A DNA stretch of 64,000 bases from contig NZ_JBFBOG010000001.1 in NCBI RefSeq assembly GCF_040686855.1, positions 682,001 through 746,000 on the forward strand. The letters run 5' to 3'. This DNA comes from Leifsonia sp040686855 (GTDB lineage: Bacteria > Actinomycetota > Actinomycetes > Actinomycetales > Microbacteriaceae). The notes below the pieces were generated by a model, which saw only the letters and a list, made by a program, of their open reading frames with translations, did not search any database and was not told the origin of the DNA. This document shows positions 7,999-17,806 of this stretch, piece after piece. The translations under genes were made by a program, and so were the position numbers. Within the stretch, counting starts at the first letter, position 1, and each line of letters opens with the position of its first letter.

Positions 7999-8390
7999 TA
8001 CTTGCTCGCCTTCTTCGTAGCCTTGGCGTCCTCGACCTCATCCGGCGTCGCGAGGACGATCGTGATGTGGCTGGTGCGCTTGTTGATGCGGAAGGCCCGA
8101 CCCTGTGCTCGCGGCTGGAACCGCTTGAGGGTGGTGCCCTCGTCCACGAAGGCGCGGCTCACGTAGAGGTCCTGCTCGTCCAGGTAGGTGTTGCTCTGGT
8201 CGGCCTTGACTCGCGCGTTGGCGATGGCCGAGGCGACGAGCTTGTACACCGGCTCGCTCGCGCTCTGCGGCGCGAACTTCAGGATGGCCAGGGCCTCCTG
8301 GGCCTGCTTGCCGCGGATCAGGTTGACGACGCGGCGGGCCTTCATGGGGGTGACGCGGATGTGTCGCACGCGTGCGATCGACTCCACCAT
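7998..8390 (-). CDS. rplV: 50S ribosomal protein L22
   Basis: Protein uL22, whose extended loop lines the peptide exit tunnel. The 130-residue product has the ARVRHIRVTPMKARRVVNLI opening and the tunnel loop FQPRAQGRAFRINKRTSHIT. I see no insertion or deletion in that loop. It lies 24 bases downstream of rpsS. Confidence 0.97.
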   Translation of the reverse strand: MVESIARVRHIRVTPMKARRVVNLIRGKQAQEALAILKFAPQSASEPVYKLVASAIANARVKADQSNTYLDEQDLYVSRAFVDEGTTLKRFQPRAQGRAFRINKRTSHITIVLATPDEVEDAKATKKASK

Positions 8391-8414
8391 TTCTCTCCTC
8401 CTTACGTCGCCGCG

Positions 8415-8696
8415 TTAGCGGCGACGACCCTTCTTGTCGTCCTTCACGTGTCCACGGAAGGTGCGCGTCGGCGCGAACTCGCCGAGCTTGTGACCGACCA
8501 TGGTCTCGGTGACGAACACCGGGATGTGCTTGCGACCGTCGTGCACCGCGATGGTGTGACCCAGCATGGCCGGGACGATCATCGAGCGGCGCGACCAGGT
8601 CTTGATCACGTTCTTGCTGTTGGCCTCGTTCGCGGCGACCACCTTGCGAAACAGGTGCTCGTCGACGAAGGGGCCCTTCTTGAGACTGCGTGGCAT
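8415..8696 (-). CDS. rpsS: 30S ribosomal protein S19
   Basis: Protein uS19, 93 residues, in the small-subunit head. It begins MPRSLKKGPFVDEHL and has the family signature VGHKLGEFAPTRTFRGH. Its start lies 12 bases after rplB. Confidence 0.97.
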   Translation of the reverse strand: MPRSLKKGPFVDEHLFRKVVAANEANSKNVIKTWSRRSMIVPAMLGHTIAVHDGRKHIPVFVTETMVGHKLGEFAPTRTFRGHVKDDKKGRRR

Positions 8697-8708
8697 CTTC
8701 TCGAACTC

Positions 8709-9548
8709 CTACTTGCGCTTCTTGCCGGCGTTACGGCGGCGGACGATGAGCTTGTCGCTTTCCTTGTTGGGGTGGCGTGTACGGCCTTCCTTCTGACCCC
8801 ACGGGCTGACCGGGTGGCGACCACCGGAGGTCTTGCCCTCACCACCACCGTGCGGGTGGTCGATCGGGTTCATCGCGACACCGCGGACGGTCGGGCGGAC
8901 GCCCTTCCAGCGCATACGGCCGGCCTTGCCCCAGTTGATGTTCGACTGCTCGGCGTTGCCGACCTCGCCGATCGTGGCGCGGCAGCGCGCGTCCACGTTG
9001 CGGACCTCGCCCGAGGGGAGGCGCAGCTGGGCGTAGGGGCCGTCCTTCGCGACGAGACGGACCGAGGCTCCGGCGGAGCGGGCCATCTTGGCGCCGCCGC
9101 CCGGCTTCAGCTCGATCGCGTGCACGACGGTACCGGTCGGGATGTTGCGCAGCGGCAGGTTGTTGCCCGGCTTGATGTCCGAACCCGGGCCCGACTCGAC
9201 GACATCGCCCTGCTTGAGGCCGGCGGGCGCCAGGATGTAGCGCTTGGTGCCGTCCACGAAGTGCAGGAGCGCGATGCGCGCGGTGCGGTTCGGGTCGTAC
9301 TCGATGTGGGCGACCTTGGCGTCGACGCCGTCCTTGTCGTTGCGACGGAAGTCGATCACGCGGTACTGGCGCTTGTGGCCACCACCGATGTGACGGGTCG
9401 TGATGCGGCCCTGGTTGTTGCGGCCACCGGTCTTCGACAGCGGACGGAGAAGGGACTTCTCCGGCGTCGAGCGGGTGATCTCGGCGAAGTCGGCGACCGA
9501 GGAGCCGCGACGACCGGGGGTCGTGGGCTTGTAGTTATGAATAGCCAT
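8709..9548 (-). CDS. rplB: 50S ribosomal protein L2
   Basis: Protein uL2, needed for subunit association and peptidyl-transferase assembly. It is 279 residues with the invariant histidine region VAMNPIDHPHGGGEGKTSGG near the C-terminus, and begins MAIHNYKPTTPGRRG. A 24-base gap separates it from rplW. Confidence 0.98.
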   Translation of the reverse strand: MAIHNYKPTTPGRRGSSVADFAEITRSTPEKSLLRPLSKTGGRNNQGRITTRHIGGGHKRQYRVIDFRRNDKDGVDAKVAHIEYDPNRTARIALLHFVDGTKRYILAPAGLKQGDVVESGPGSDIKPGNNLPLRNIPTGTVVHAIELKPGGGAKMARSAGASVRLVAKDGPYAQLRLPSGEVRNVDARCRATIGEVGNAEQSNINWGKAGRMRWKGVRPTVRGVAMNPIDHPHGGGEGKTSGGRHPVSPWGQKEGRTRHPNKESDKLIVRRRNAGKKRK

Positions 9549-9572
9549 GTCTGTTTTCCTCTAGTCCTTCGC

Positions 9573-9872
9573 TCAGCCGACGGCCGTGAAGATGTCGATG
9601 GAACCGGACTTCAGCGTGACGATGGCGCGCTTGGTGTCCTTGCGCTTGCCGATGCCGAAGCGGGTGCGACGGGTCTTGCCCTGACGGTTCAGGGTGTTGA
9701 TCGACGCGACCTCGACCTTGAAGATCGACTCGATGGCGAGCTTGATCTCGGTCTTGTTCGAACGCGGGTCGACGATGAACGTGTACTTGCCCTCGTCGAT
9801 CAGGCCGTAGCTCTTCTCGGAGACGACCGGGGCGATGATGATGTCGCGCGGGTCCTTGTTGACGGCGGCCAT
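9573..9872 (-). CDS. rplW: 50S ribosomal protein L23
   Basis: Protein uL23, 99 residues, at the exit-tunnel rim, the docking site for signal recognition particle and trigger factor. It contains PRDIIIAPVVSEKSYGLIDE and a C-terminal basic hairpin (RTRFGIGKRKDTKRAIVTLK). The start overlaps the rplD stop (TAATG). Confidence 0.97.
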   Translation of the reverse strand: MAAVNKDPRDIIIAPVVSEKSYGLIDEGKYTFIVDPRSNKTEIKLAIESIFKVEVASINTLNRQGKTRRTRFGIGKRKDTKRAIVTLKSGSIDIFTAVG

Positions 9873-10522
9873 TACGCGTTCACCTCTTCCTTGTTGGACT
9901 TGGCGGCGATGAAGCCCTCGAGCGCGGCCTGCGAGAAGACGATGTCGTCGCTCACCAGGACGTCGTAGGCGTTCAGCTGGTCGAAGGTCAGGACGTGCAC
10001 CGACGGGATGTTGCGCACGCTCTTGAAGGCCAGCTCGTCGTCGCGCTCGAGCACGATCAGGACGTGCTTCGAGGTCGCGATCCCGCTGAGCAGGTCGACG
10101 ACGGCCTTGGTCGAGGGCGCGTCACCGGCGGTGAAGGCCTGGACGGCGTGGAGACGGGCGCCACGAGCGCGGTCCGAGAGAGCGCCGAGCAGAGCAGCGG
10201 CGATCATCTTCTTCGGGGTGCGCTGCGCGTAGCTGCGCGGCGTCGGGCCGTGGACGATGCCACCACCGGTCATCTGAGGAGCGCGGATCGAGCCCTGACG
10301 AGCGCGACCGGTGCCCTTCTGCTTGAACGGCTTGCGGCCGGCGCCGGAGACCTCGCCACGACCCTTGGTCTTGTGCGTGCCCTGACGCGCCGCGGCGAGC
10401 TGCGCGGTGACGACCTGGTGGATCAGCGGGATGTTGGTCTGAACGTCGAACAGGGCCTCGGGAAGCTCGATGGAGCCGGCCTTCTTGCCCTTGAGGTCGA
10501 CGACGTCAATCGAGGTAGCCAT
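9872..10522 (-). CDS. rplD: 50S ribosomal protein L4
   Basis: Protein uL4, whose internal loop reaches the exit tunnel. The loop is visible (KGRGEVSGAGRKPFKQKGTG, then RARQGSIRAPQMTGGG). In E. coli L4 also autoregulates the S10 operon; I see no equivalent leader structure here. Length is 216 residues. Five bases separate it from rplC. Confidence 0.97.
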   Translation of the reverse strand: MATSIDVVDLKGKKAGSIELPEALFDVQTNIPLIHQVVTAQLAAARQGTHKTKGRGEVSGAGRKPFKQKGTGRARQGSIRAPQMTGGGIVHGPTPRSYAQRTPKKMIAAALLGALSDRARGARLHAVQAFTAGDAPSTKAVVDLLSGIATSKHVLIVLERDDELAFKSVRNIPSVHVLTFDQLNAYDVLVSDDIVFSQAALEGFIAAKSNKEEVNA

Positions 10523-10527
10523 TTACC

Positions 10528-11187
10528 TTAGGCCCCCTTCACTGCGTTGCGGACGAAAACGATGCGGCCACGAGCGCCGGGAACGGCGCCCTTGACCAGC
10601 AGCAGGCCCTTCTCGGCGTCGATGCCCTGCACCTTGAGGTTCAGGACGGTGACGCGCTCGCCACCCATGCGACCGGCCATGCGCATGCCCTTGAAGACAC
10701 GGCTCGGGGTCGAGGAGGCGCCGATGGAACCCGGCTTGCGGTGGTTGCGGTGCGCACCGTGCGAAGCGGAGACGCCCTGGAAGTTGTGGCGCTTCATCAC
10801 ACCGGCGAAACCCTTGCCCTTCGAGGTGCCGACGACGTCGACCAGCTGGCCGACCTCGAAGGTCCCGTCGACGGTGAGCTCCTGGCCGGCCGCGTACTCG
10901 GCGGCGTCCGCGGTGCGGACCTCGGTCAGGTGACGGCGCGGCGTGACGCCCGCCTTGTCGAAGTGACCGGCGGCCGGCTTGTTGACCTTGCGCGGGTCGA
11001 TCTGGCCGTAGGCGATCTGGACGGCGTTGTAGCCGTCGGCCTCGGGGGTGCGGACCTGGGTCACGACGTTCGGCGTGATCTCGATGACGGTCACGGGGAT
11101 GAGCTTGTTGTTCTCGTCCCAGACCTGGGTCATGCCGAGCTTCTTGCCGAGGAGGCCCTTGGAGGTCTTGGTCTCGATGTTGGACAT
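10528..11187 (-). CDS. rplC: 50S ribosomal protein L3
   Basis: Protein uL3, an early assembly protein. It is 219 residues with the GVSASHGAHRNHRKPGSIGA motif and the MAGRMGGERVTVLNLKV segment. It begins MSNIETKTSKGLLGKKLGMT. Fourteen bases separate it from rpsJ. Confidence 0.97.
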   Translation of the reverse strand: MSNIETKTSKGLLGKKLGMTQVWDENNKLIPVTVIEITPNVVTQVRTPEADGYNAVQIAYGQIDPRKVNKPAAGHFDKAGVTPRRHLTEVRTADAAEYAAGQELTVDGTFEVGQLVDVVGTSKGKGFAGVMKRHNFQGVSASHGAHRNHRKPGSIGASSTPSRVFKGMRMAGRMGGERVTVLNLKVQGIDAEKGLLLVKGAVPGARGRIVFVRNAVKGA

Positions 11188-11201
11188 GGTGGCACTCCCC
11201 C

Positions 11202-11510
11202 TTAGAGCTTGATCTCGATGTTGACGTCCGCCGGCAGGTCGAGACGCATGAGCGAGTCGACGGCCTTCGGGGTCGGGTCGATGATGTCGATCAGCCGCTT
11301 GTGCGTGCGCATCTCGAAGTGCTCGCGGCTGTCCTTGTACTTGTGGGGCGAACGGATCACGACGACCACGTTCTTCTCGGTGGGAAGCGGCACCGGGCCG
11401 ACGACGGTCGCGCCGGCACGGGTCACCGTGTCGACGATCTTGCGCGCCGAGGTGTCGATGACCTCGTGGTCATACGACTTAAGCCGGATGCGGATCTTCT
11501 GTCCCGCCAT
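11202..11510 (-). CDS. rpsJ: 30S ribosomal protein S10 (NusE)
   Basis: Protein uS10, first gene of the S10 operon; it also acts in antitermination with NusB. The 102-residue product starts MAGQKIRIRLKSYDHEVID and ends with MRTHKRLIDIIDPTPKAVDS and a short strand. ATG 11510 is preceded by a GAGAGAGAG purine tract as ribosome binding site. Confidence 0.98.
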   Translation of the reverse strand: MAGQKIRIRLKSYDHEVIDTSARKIVDTVTRAGATVVGPVPLPTEKNVVVVIRSPHKYKDSREHFEMRTHKRLIDIIDPTPKAVDSLMRLDLPADVNIEIKL

Positions 11511-11951
11511 GTCTGACTCTCTCTCTTGTTATGGCGTCGTACGAGACGGCTCTCTCGAGTCGTTCTTCGCATTGGACGCGGTGCGACGTACGCGTGGGGA
11601 ACGCCACTATTCTTCTGTCAACTCTTTTCGCCACCCGTTTTTGGCACAGACTTAGCCCCTGGCCTCTTTGGGTGTTCGAATTGAGCGTGTCCTGCTGCCT
11701 GCGGCCTAACCTCATGATGCCAAAACCGCGGAAAACACGGTGCAACGGGCTATGCACTGCCTGGCAGTGATCCGGTCCGAGCGCGCACCTGCGCACACGT
11801 TCCGAAATGTTGAACTAGACAAGTTTGCCAGATCGCGGCCGATGCTGCAACCCGGGCGTGTCGCGCACCCCCACCGCTGTGGAGGGGCCGGTTCTCCACA
11901 GTTTCACACTCGACGCTGTGCGGCGCGTGTGCGGCGCCGAGGCTGGGATGC
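11511..11951 (-). promoter_or_regulatory. S10 operon leader, 440 bp without a gene
   Basis: This gap separates rpsJ (minus) from a divergent plus-strand gene. A perfect -35 hexamer TTGACA for the minus strand lies at 11616-11621, but at spacings of 16-19 nt the matching -10 is poor (CCCACG or similar). The operon start therefore cannot be pinned from sequence. I see no convincing open reading frame, tRNA or S10-leader-type structure. The stretch is locally AT-richer than its neighbours between about 11590 and 11740. Confidence 0.35.
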
Positions 11952-12854
11952 ATGACAGCCAATGCAGCACTCAGCCACCTCCACCTCCGCGCCGTCGAAC
12001 CGGGCCGCCTGGCCAACATCCGCCAGATCGAACGGCGGCGATCCCGCGACGACGAGCTGGCGCGGCTACGCACCTTCGCGGCGGTCAGGCCGGTGCGACC
12101 GGTGTTCAGCCGTCGGTCCGCGGCGCTGATCCACGGGCTGCCGCTGCTGGGGCGGATGCCGACGGCGATCGACCATCTCGCTCGGGGCGACACCGAGCAC
12201 GAGGTCGTGGAGAACCGGGGATTGCTCGTCACGTCTGTGGCGCGGACAGTGGCCGAGCTCGCCGGACGAGCGTCCTTGATGGACGGCGTGGTCGCCGCGG
12301 ACGCCGCGCTGACCCGCGGTGCGTTCGGTGAACGAGAACCGTTGGCTCAGAGGCCGGACCTGCTCTCCGCGGCGGAGCGTATCCGAGATCCCGAGCAGCG
12401 GCGGCGTGCCCGCGATGCGCTCGCATTCGCGGACGGCCGGGCGGAGTCGCCCCTCGAATCGGTCAGCCGGGTCTCGCTCGCGCTGGTGGGCGCTCCGCGT
12501 CCGCTACTGCAGCAGGAGGTGCGCGATCTCCTCGGGTTCCGCGCGCGGCTCGACTTCGTCTGGCCCGAGCTCGGCGTGGTCGGCGAGGCGGATGGGACGG
12601 TGAAGTACCTGCACCCGGCGACCGCGGGCGGCCGCACCGCCGGCGACGTTCTGGCCGCACAACGGGAGCGACAGCGACTGATCGAGGCGATGGGCTGGCG
12701 CGTCATCCGCTGGGGGTGGGCCACGGCCACGCGGCCCGACCGGATGCGCGCCCTCGTGCTGGGTGCGGGCATGCCTCTCGCCCCGGAGAAAGAAGGAGCG
12801 GGGCCGGCTCTGCCGACCCCGCTCGAGTGGCGCCTCGCGCCGCCACTCAGCTGA
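11952..12854 (+). CDS. AbiEi/DUF559-like protein with nuclease-like C-terminus
   Basis: A 300-residue protein of a kind common in Actinobacteria that combines an AbiEi-antitoxin-like N-terminal region (FSRRSAALIHGLPLLGR, TSVARTVAELA) with a C-terminal region resembling the DUF559/Vsr-type PD-(D/E)xK fold. The latter shows RARLDFVWPELGVVGEADG, followed by RERQRLIEAMGWRVIRWGW. The family assignment is by recognition and the function is unknown. It lies alone on the plus strand between the str and S10 operons, which adjoin each other in many bacteria. The last 20 codons are formed by two GC hairpins (about 12791-12818 and 12826-12849), which may double as its terminator. Confidence 0.65.
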   Translation: MTANAALSHLHLRAVEPGRLANIRQIERRRSRDDELARLRTFAAVRPVRPVFSRRSAALIHGLPLLGRMPTAIDHLARGDTEHEVVENRGLLVTSVARTVAELAGRASLMDGVVAADAALTRGAFGEREPLAQRPDLLSAAERIRDPEQRRRARDALAFADGRAESPLESVSRVSLALVGAPRPLLQQEVRDLLGFRARLDFVWPELGVVGEADGTVKYLHPATAGGRTAGDVLAAQRERQRLIEAMGWRVIRWGWATATRPDRMRALVLGAGMPLAPEKEGAGPALPTPLEWRLAPPLS

Positions 12855-13100
12855 TGTTCACGACCGCTAGGCGGTTCCCGAACTATCCGTACGAGATCCT
12901 GTCAGCGGTGTGGGCTGGTTTGCGAGGCCTTCGGTATCCATAGGCGCTCCTCTCGTCGACGGGAACCGTCCGGTTGAAACGGTGCGTCAATTCTGCGACT
13001 TGGATGCCGAGAGGTAAACCCCTGCGGCGAGACTGCCAGGAAAAGAAGAAGAGGGCCGGGCCCGAAGGCCCGACCCTCTCACAAGGAGGTCGCGAACGAC
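12855..13100. other. Convergent intergenic region
   Basis: The 246 bp between the AbiEi-like gene and tuf carry the tuf terminator near the right end. Apart from that I see no open reading frame, repeat or recognisable RNA. Confidence 0.4.
13041..13078 (-). terminator. Terminator of the str operon (after tuf)
   Basis: On the minus strand a 12-bp GC-rich stem (GAGGGTCGGGCC and GGCCCGGCCCTC, one G-T pair) closed by a TTCG tetraloop is followed by the pyrimidine-rich TTCTTCTTTTCC. It starts 23 bases after the tuf stop. Confidence 0.85.
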
Positions 13101-14294
<1,194 letters not shown>

Positions 14295-14318
14295 TGTGGT
14301 CCTCCTCAGGACTCTCGT

Positions 14319-14358
14319 GCAGATCCTCCGGTCGACGGATTTCGACCGGTGGATCTGC
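14319..14358 (-). promoter_or_regulatory. Long inverted repeat between fusA and tuf
   Basis: Sixteen-base arms (GCAGATCCTCCGGTCG against CGACCGGTGGATCTGC, one mismatch) flank an 8-nt loop. It lies 24 bases upstream of the tuf start and 50 bases after fusA. There is no T-run, so an RNA-processing site, a translational control element or a partial attenuator is more likely than a terminator. EF-Tu is needed in larger amounts than EF-G, which would fit uncoupling at this point; that role is inferred. Confidence 0.55.
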
Positions 14359-14408
14359 GGGATTGGTTTCTTATGTTACGGGATGTTGCCTGGAAGCAGC
14401 GACCGAGG

Positions 14409-16523
14409 TCACTCGCCCTTGCTCTTCTGGACGATCTCGTCGGCAACCGCCTTCGGGACCTCCGCGTAGCTGTCGAACTGCATCGAGTACACCGCGCGGC
14501 CCGAGGTCTTCGACCGCAGGTCGCCGATGTAGCCGAACATCTCGGACAGCGGGACGTTCGCGCGAACGACCTTGACGCCGCTCGCGTCCTCCATGGACTG
14601 GATCTGCCCACGACGCGAGTTCAGGTCGCCGATGACGTCGCCCATGTACTCCTCCGGCGTGCGCACCTCGACCGCCATCAGCGGCTCGAGGAGCACCGGG
14701 TTCGCCTTCCGAGCGGCCTCCTTGTAGGCCATCGAGCCGGCGATCTTGAACGCCATCTCCGAGGAGTCGACGTCGTGCGACGCACCGTCGACGAGCGTCG
14801 CCTTGACGCCCACCGTCGGGAAGCCGGCGAGCACGCCGACCTGCATCGCGTCCTGGATACCGGCGTCCACCGAGGGGATGTACTCGCGCGGCACGCGACC
14901 ACCGGTGACGGCGTTCACGAACTCGTACGAGGTCTCCGGGGTGACCTCCATGGGCTCCAGGCTGATCTGCACCTTCGCGAACTGACCGGAACCACCGGTC
15001 TGCTTCTTGTGGGTGTAGTCGTACTTCTCCACCGTGCGGCGGATGGTCTCGCGGTAGGCCACCTGGGGCTTGCCGACGTTCGCCTCGACGTTGAACTCGC
15101 GCTTCATGCGGTCCACGAGGATGTCGAGGTGGAGCTCGCCCATGCCCTTGATGACGGTCTGGCCGGTCTCCTGGTTCTGCTCGGTGCGGAACGTCGGGTC
15201 CTCTTCGGCCAGCTTCTGGATCGCGGTGCCCAGCTTCTCCTGGTCGGCCTTGGTCTTCGGCTCGATGGCCACCTCGATCACGGGCTCCGGGAAGGTCATC
15301 GACTCGAGCACGACCTGGTTGTCCGGGTCGCTCAGGGTGTCACCGGTGGTGGTGTCCTTGAGGCCGATCACCGCGTAGATGTTGCCGGCGGTGACGAAGT
15401 CGACCGGGTTCTCCTTGTTGGCGTGCATCTGGAAGATCTTGCCGATGCGCTCCTTCTTGCCCTTGGTCGAGTTGACCACCTGGGCGCCGGAGTCGATGCG
15501 ACCCGAGTAGACGCGCACGTAGGTGAGGCGACCGAAGAACGGGTGCACGGCGACCTTGAAGGCCAGCGCCGAGAACGGCTCGGTGGCGTCGGCGTGACGC
15601 ATGATGACCTGCTCCTCGTCACGCGGGTTGTGCGCCTCGATGGCGGGCACGTCCAGCGGGGACGGGAGGTAGTCGATCACGGCGTCGAGCATCGGCTGCA
15701 CACCGCGGTTCTTGAAGGCGGAACCACAGAGGACCGGGTAGATCTCGTTGTTCACGGTGAGCTTGCGGATGGCCGCCTTGATCTCCGGAACGGTGATCTC
15801 CTCGCCGCCGAAGAACTTCTCGAGCAGCACGTCGTCGGTCTCGGCGACGGTCTCGATCAGCTTCGCGCGGTACTCCTCGGCCTTGGCCTGCAGGTCGGCG
15901 GGGATCTCCTGGACCTCGTACTTGGCGCCCATGGTGACATCACCCTTGGCGTCGCCCGGCCAGACCAGCGCGCGCATCTCGATCAGGTCCACGACGCCGA
16001 TGAAGTCGGACTCGGAGCCGATCGGGAGCTGCATCACCAGCGGCTTGGCGCCGAGGCGGGAGACGATGGTGTCGACCGTGAAGTAGAAGTCGGCGCCCAG
16101 CTTGTCCATCTTGTTGACGAAGCAGATGCGCGGGACGTTGTACTTGTCGGCCTGGCGCCACACGGTCTCCGACTGGGGCTCCACGCCCTCCTTCGCGTCG
16201 AAGACGGCGACCGCGCCGTCGAGCACGCGGAGCGAGCGCTCCACCTCGACGGTGAAGTCGACGTGACCCGGCGTGTCGATGATGTTGATCTGGTTCTTGT
16301 TCCAGAAGCAGGTCACGGCCGCGGACGTGATGGTGATGCCGCGCTCCTTCTCCTGCTCCATCCAGTCGGTGGTCGAGGCGCCGTCGTGGGTCTCGCCGAT
16401 CTTGTGGTTGACGCCCGTGTAGAACAGGATGCGCTCGGTCGTGGTGGTCTTGCCGGCATCGATGTGCGCCATGATGCCGATGTTGCGGACCTTCTTCAGG
16501 TCGGTGAGCACGTCCTGTGCCAC
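14409..16523 (-). CDS. fusA: Elongation factor G
   Basis: Translocase GTPase, 704 residues. Motifs include AHIDAGKTTTTERILFYTG (G1), DTPGHVDFTVEVERSL (G3) and NKMDKLGADFYFT (G4), then the EF-G domains II-V. The start is GTG 16523. It lies 84 bases downstream of rpsG. The family is the usual housekeeping EF-G, not a Tet(M)-type protection protein. Confidence 0.98.
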   Translation of the reverse strand: MAQDVLTDLKKVRNIGIMAHIDAGKTTTTERILFYTGVNHKIGETHDGASTTDWMEQEKERGITITSAAVTCFWNKNQINIIDTPGHVDFTVEVERSLRVLDGAVAVFDAKEGVEPQSETVWRQADKYNVPRICFVNKMDKLGADFYFTVDTIVSRLGAKPLVMQLPIGSESDFIGVVDLIEMRALVWPGDAKGDVTMGAKYEVQEIPADLQAKAEEYRAKLIETVAETDDVLLEKFFGGEEITVPEIKAAIRKLTVNNEIYPVLCGSAFKNRGVQPMLDAVIDYLPSPLDVPAIEAHNPRDEEQVIMRHADATEPFSALAFKVAVHPFFGRLTYVRVYSGRIDSGAQVVNSTKGKKERIGKIFQMHANKENPVDFVTAGNIYAVIGLKDTTTGDTLSDPDNQVVLESMTFPEPVIEVAIEPKTKADQEKLGTAIQKLAEEDPTFRTEQNQETGQTVIKGMGELHLDILVDRMKREFNVEANVGKPQVAYRETIRRTVEKYDYTHKKQTGGSGQFAKVQISLEPMEVTPETSYEFVNAVTGGRVPREYIPSVDAGIQDAMQVGVLAGFPTVGVKATLVDGASHDVDSSEMAFKIAGSMAYKEAARKANPVLLEPLMAVEVRTPEEYMGDVIGDLNSRRGQIQSMEDASGVKVVRANVPLSEMFGYIGDLRSKTSGRAVYSMQFDSYAEVPKAVADEIVQKSKGE

Positions 16524-16607
16524 AGGGTTCCTCCGAAAAGTAGAGAGTGGAAGGTGTGCCGTCCGGGCGCGGCACTGATGGTTACAACGCCCGGACGGCC
16601 AGATTTA

Positions 16608-17078
16608 TTACCAGCGGTAGTGCGCGAAGGCCTTGTTCGACTCGGCCATCTTGTGCGTGTCCTCGCGGCGCTTCACCGCGGCGCCGAGGCCGTTCGAAGC
16701 GTCGAGGATCTCGTTGGTGAGACGCTCGGTCATCGTCTTCTCACGACGACCCTTGGCGTAGCTGGTGAGCCAGCGGAGCGCCAGCGTGTTGGCGCGGTGC
16801 GGCTTGACCTCGACCGGGACCTGGTAGGTCGAGCCGCCGACGCGGCGGCTGCGGACCTCGAGGGTCGGACGGATGTTGTCGAGAGCCTTCTTCAGCGTGG
16901 TGACCGCGTCCTGGCCGGACTTGGAGGAGACACCCTCGAGCGCGTCGTAGACGATGCGCTCGGCGAGGCCCTTCTTGCCGTCGAGGAGGATCTTGTTGAC
17001 GAGCTGGCTGACGACCGGCGAGCCGTACACCGGGTCGGCGACGACGGGACGCTTAGGAGCGGGACCCTTGCGAGGCAT
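16608..17078 (-). CDS. rpsG: 30S ribosomal protein S7
   Basis: Protein uS7, which nucleates assembly of the 30S head. The 156-residue product starts MPRKGPAPKRPVVADPVYGS and contains the RRVGGSTYQVPVEVKPHRAN signature. The ATG overlaps the rpsL stop (TAATG). In E. coli S7 autoregulates the str operon; the tight rpsL-rpsG coupling here differs from that leader. Confidence 0.98.
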   Translation of the reverse strand: MPRKGPAPKRPVVADPVYGSPVVSQLVNKILLDGKKGLAERIVYDALEGVSSKSGQDAVTTLKKALDNIRPTLEVRSRRVGGSTYQVPVEVKPHRANTLALRWLTSYAKGRREKTMTERLTNEILDASNGLGAAVKRREDTHKMAESNKAFAHYRW

Positions 17079-17452
17079 TACTTCTTCTCCATCTTCGCGC
17101 CGTAACGGCTGCGAGCCTGCTTGCGGTTCTTGACGGCCTGGGTGTCGAGCGCGCCACGGACGATCTTGTAGCGGACGCCGGGCAGGTCCTTCACACGACC
17201 GCCGCGGACGAGCACCATCGAGTGCTCCTGCAGGTTGTGGCCCTCACCGGGGATGTAAGCGGTGACCTCGGTCCCGTTCGAGAGCTTCACACGGGCGACC
17301 TTGCGGAGCGCGGAGTTCGGCTTCTTGGGGGTGGTGGTGTAGACACGGGTGCACACGCCGCGCTGCTGGGGGTTGGCCTTCAGGGCGGGAGCCTTGGTCT
17401 TGGTGACCTTCGGCGTCCGTCCCTTGCGGACCAACTGCTGAATGGTTGGCAC
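17078..17452 (-). CDS. rpsL: 30S ribosomal protein S12
   Basis: Decoding-centre protein uS12, 124 residues. Homology (PTIQQLVRKGRTPK) fixes the start at GTG 17452; the frame upstream is noncoding. The streptomycin-relevant segments TTPKKPNSALRKVARV and GGRVKDLPGVRYKIVRG carry the usual lysines, so no classical resistance change is seen. It is the first gene of the str operon. Confidence 0.98.
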   Translation of the reverse strand: MPTIQQLVRKGRTPKVTKTKAPALKANPQQRGVCTRVYTTTPKKPNSALRKVARVKLSNGTEVTAYIPGEGHNLQEHSMVLVRGGRVKDLPGVRYKIVRGALDTQAVKNRKQARSRYGAKMEKK

Positions 17453-17681
17453 TGAACTTCTCCTTATTTGGACTGCACGGTGACAGTTGTTGCTTTTCCC
17501 GCACCCCGAACCGCCCGCATCGCGGGTCGTTTCAGACGGTGGGAGTATCGGCCCCGACCAATGGGTTGTGACCAATCGGCCCCGGGTCGATATGCCGTGG
17601 GGATGAGTACGTGCCGGCCCGCTCGTCCCGCACCCGAAAGTGGGCATGGAGCAAGCGCGCAGCAGAGCGCACACCCGATAA

Positions 17682-17710
17682 ATACTATCCGGCGGGTCTC
17701 TCCCGGTCAA
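17682..17710 (-). promoter_or_regulatory. rpsL: str operon promoter
   Basis: On the minus strand TTGACC (17705-17710) is separated by exactly 17 nt from TAGTAT (17682-17687), a good match to the housekeeping sigma consensus. Transcription would start near 17675, giving a leader of about 220 nt before rpsL. Confidence 0.7.
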
Positions 17711-17751
17711 ATGAGCGCGGGGTGCTAGAGGCCCTGTCCGCGGACGGCGAA

Positions 17752-17785
17752 AAGGGGCGGCCGTCCACCAGGACGGCCGCCCCTT
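17752..17785 (-). terminator. Terminator of the WXG100-like gene
   Basis: A perfect 15-bp stem (AAGGGGCGGCCGTCC and its complement) with a 4-nt loop follows the stop of the small gene at 17807. On the minus strand it ends in CCCCTTTTCG. Confidence 0.85.
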
Positions 17786-17806
17786 CCCAGGCGGTGCCGG
17801 ATCGGC

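Larger units (their letters stand above)
17453..17806 (-). other. Intergenic region upstream of rpsL
   Basis: This 354-bp gap contains the str promoter, a leader of roughly 220 nt and, at its far end, the terminator of the adjacent small secreted-protein gene. I find no open reading frame or known riboswitch in it. Confidence 0.5.

Noticed and set aside
17078..17452. Streptomycin-resistance changes in rpsL
   Set aside because: Both key lysine regions are of the usual type.
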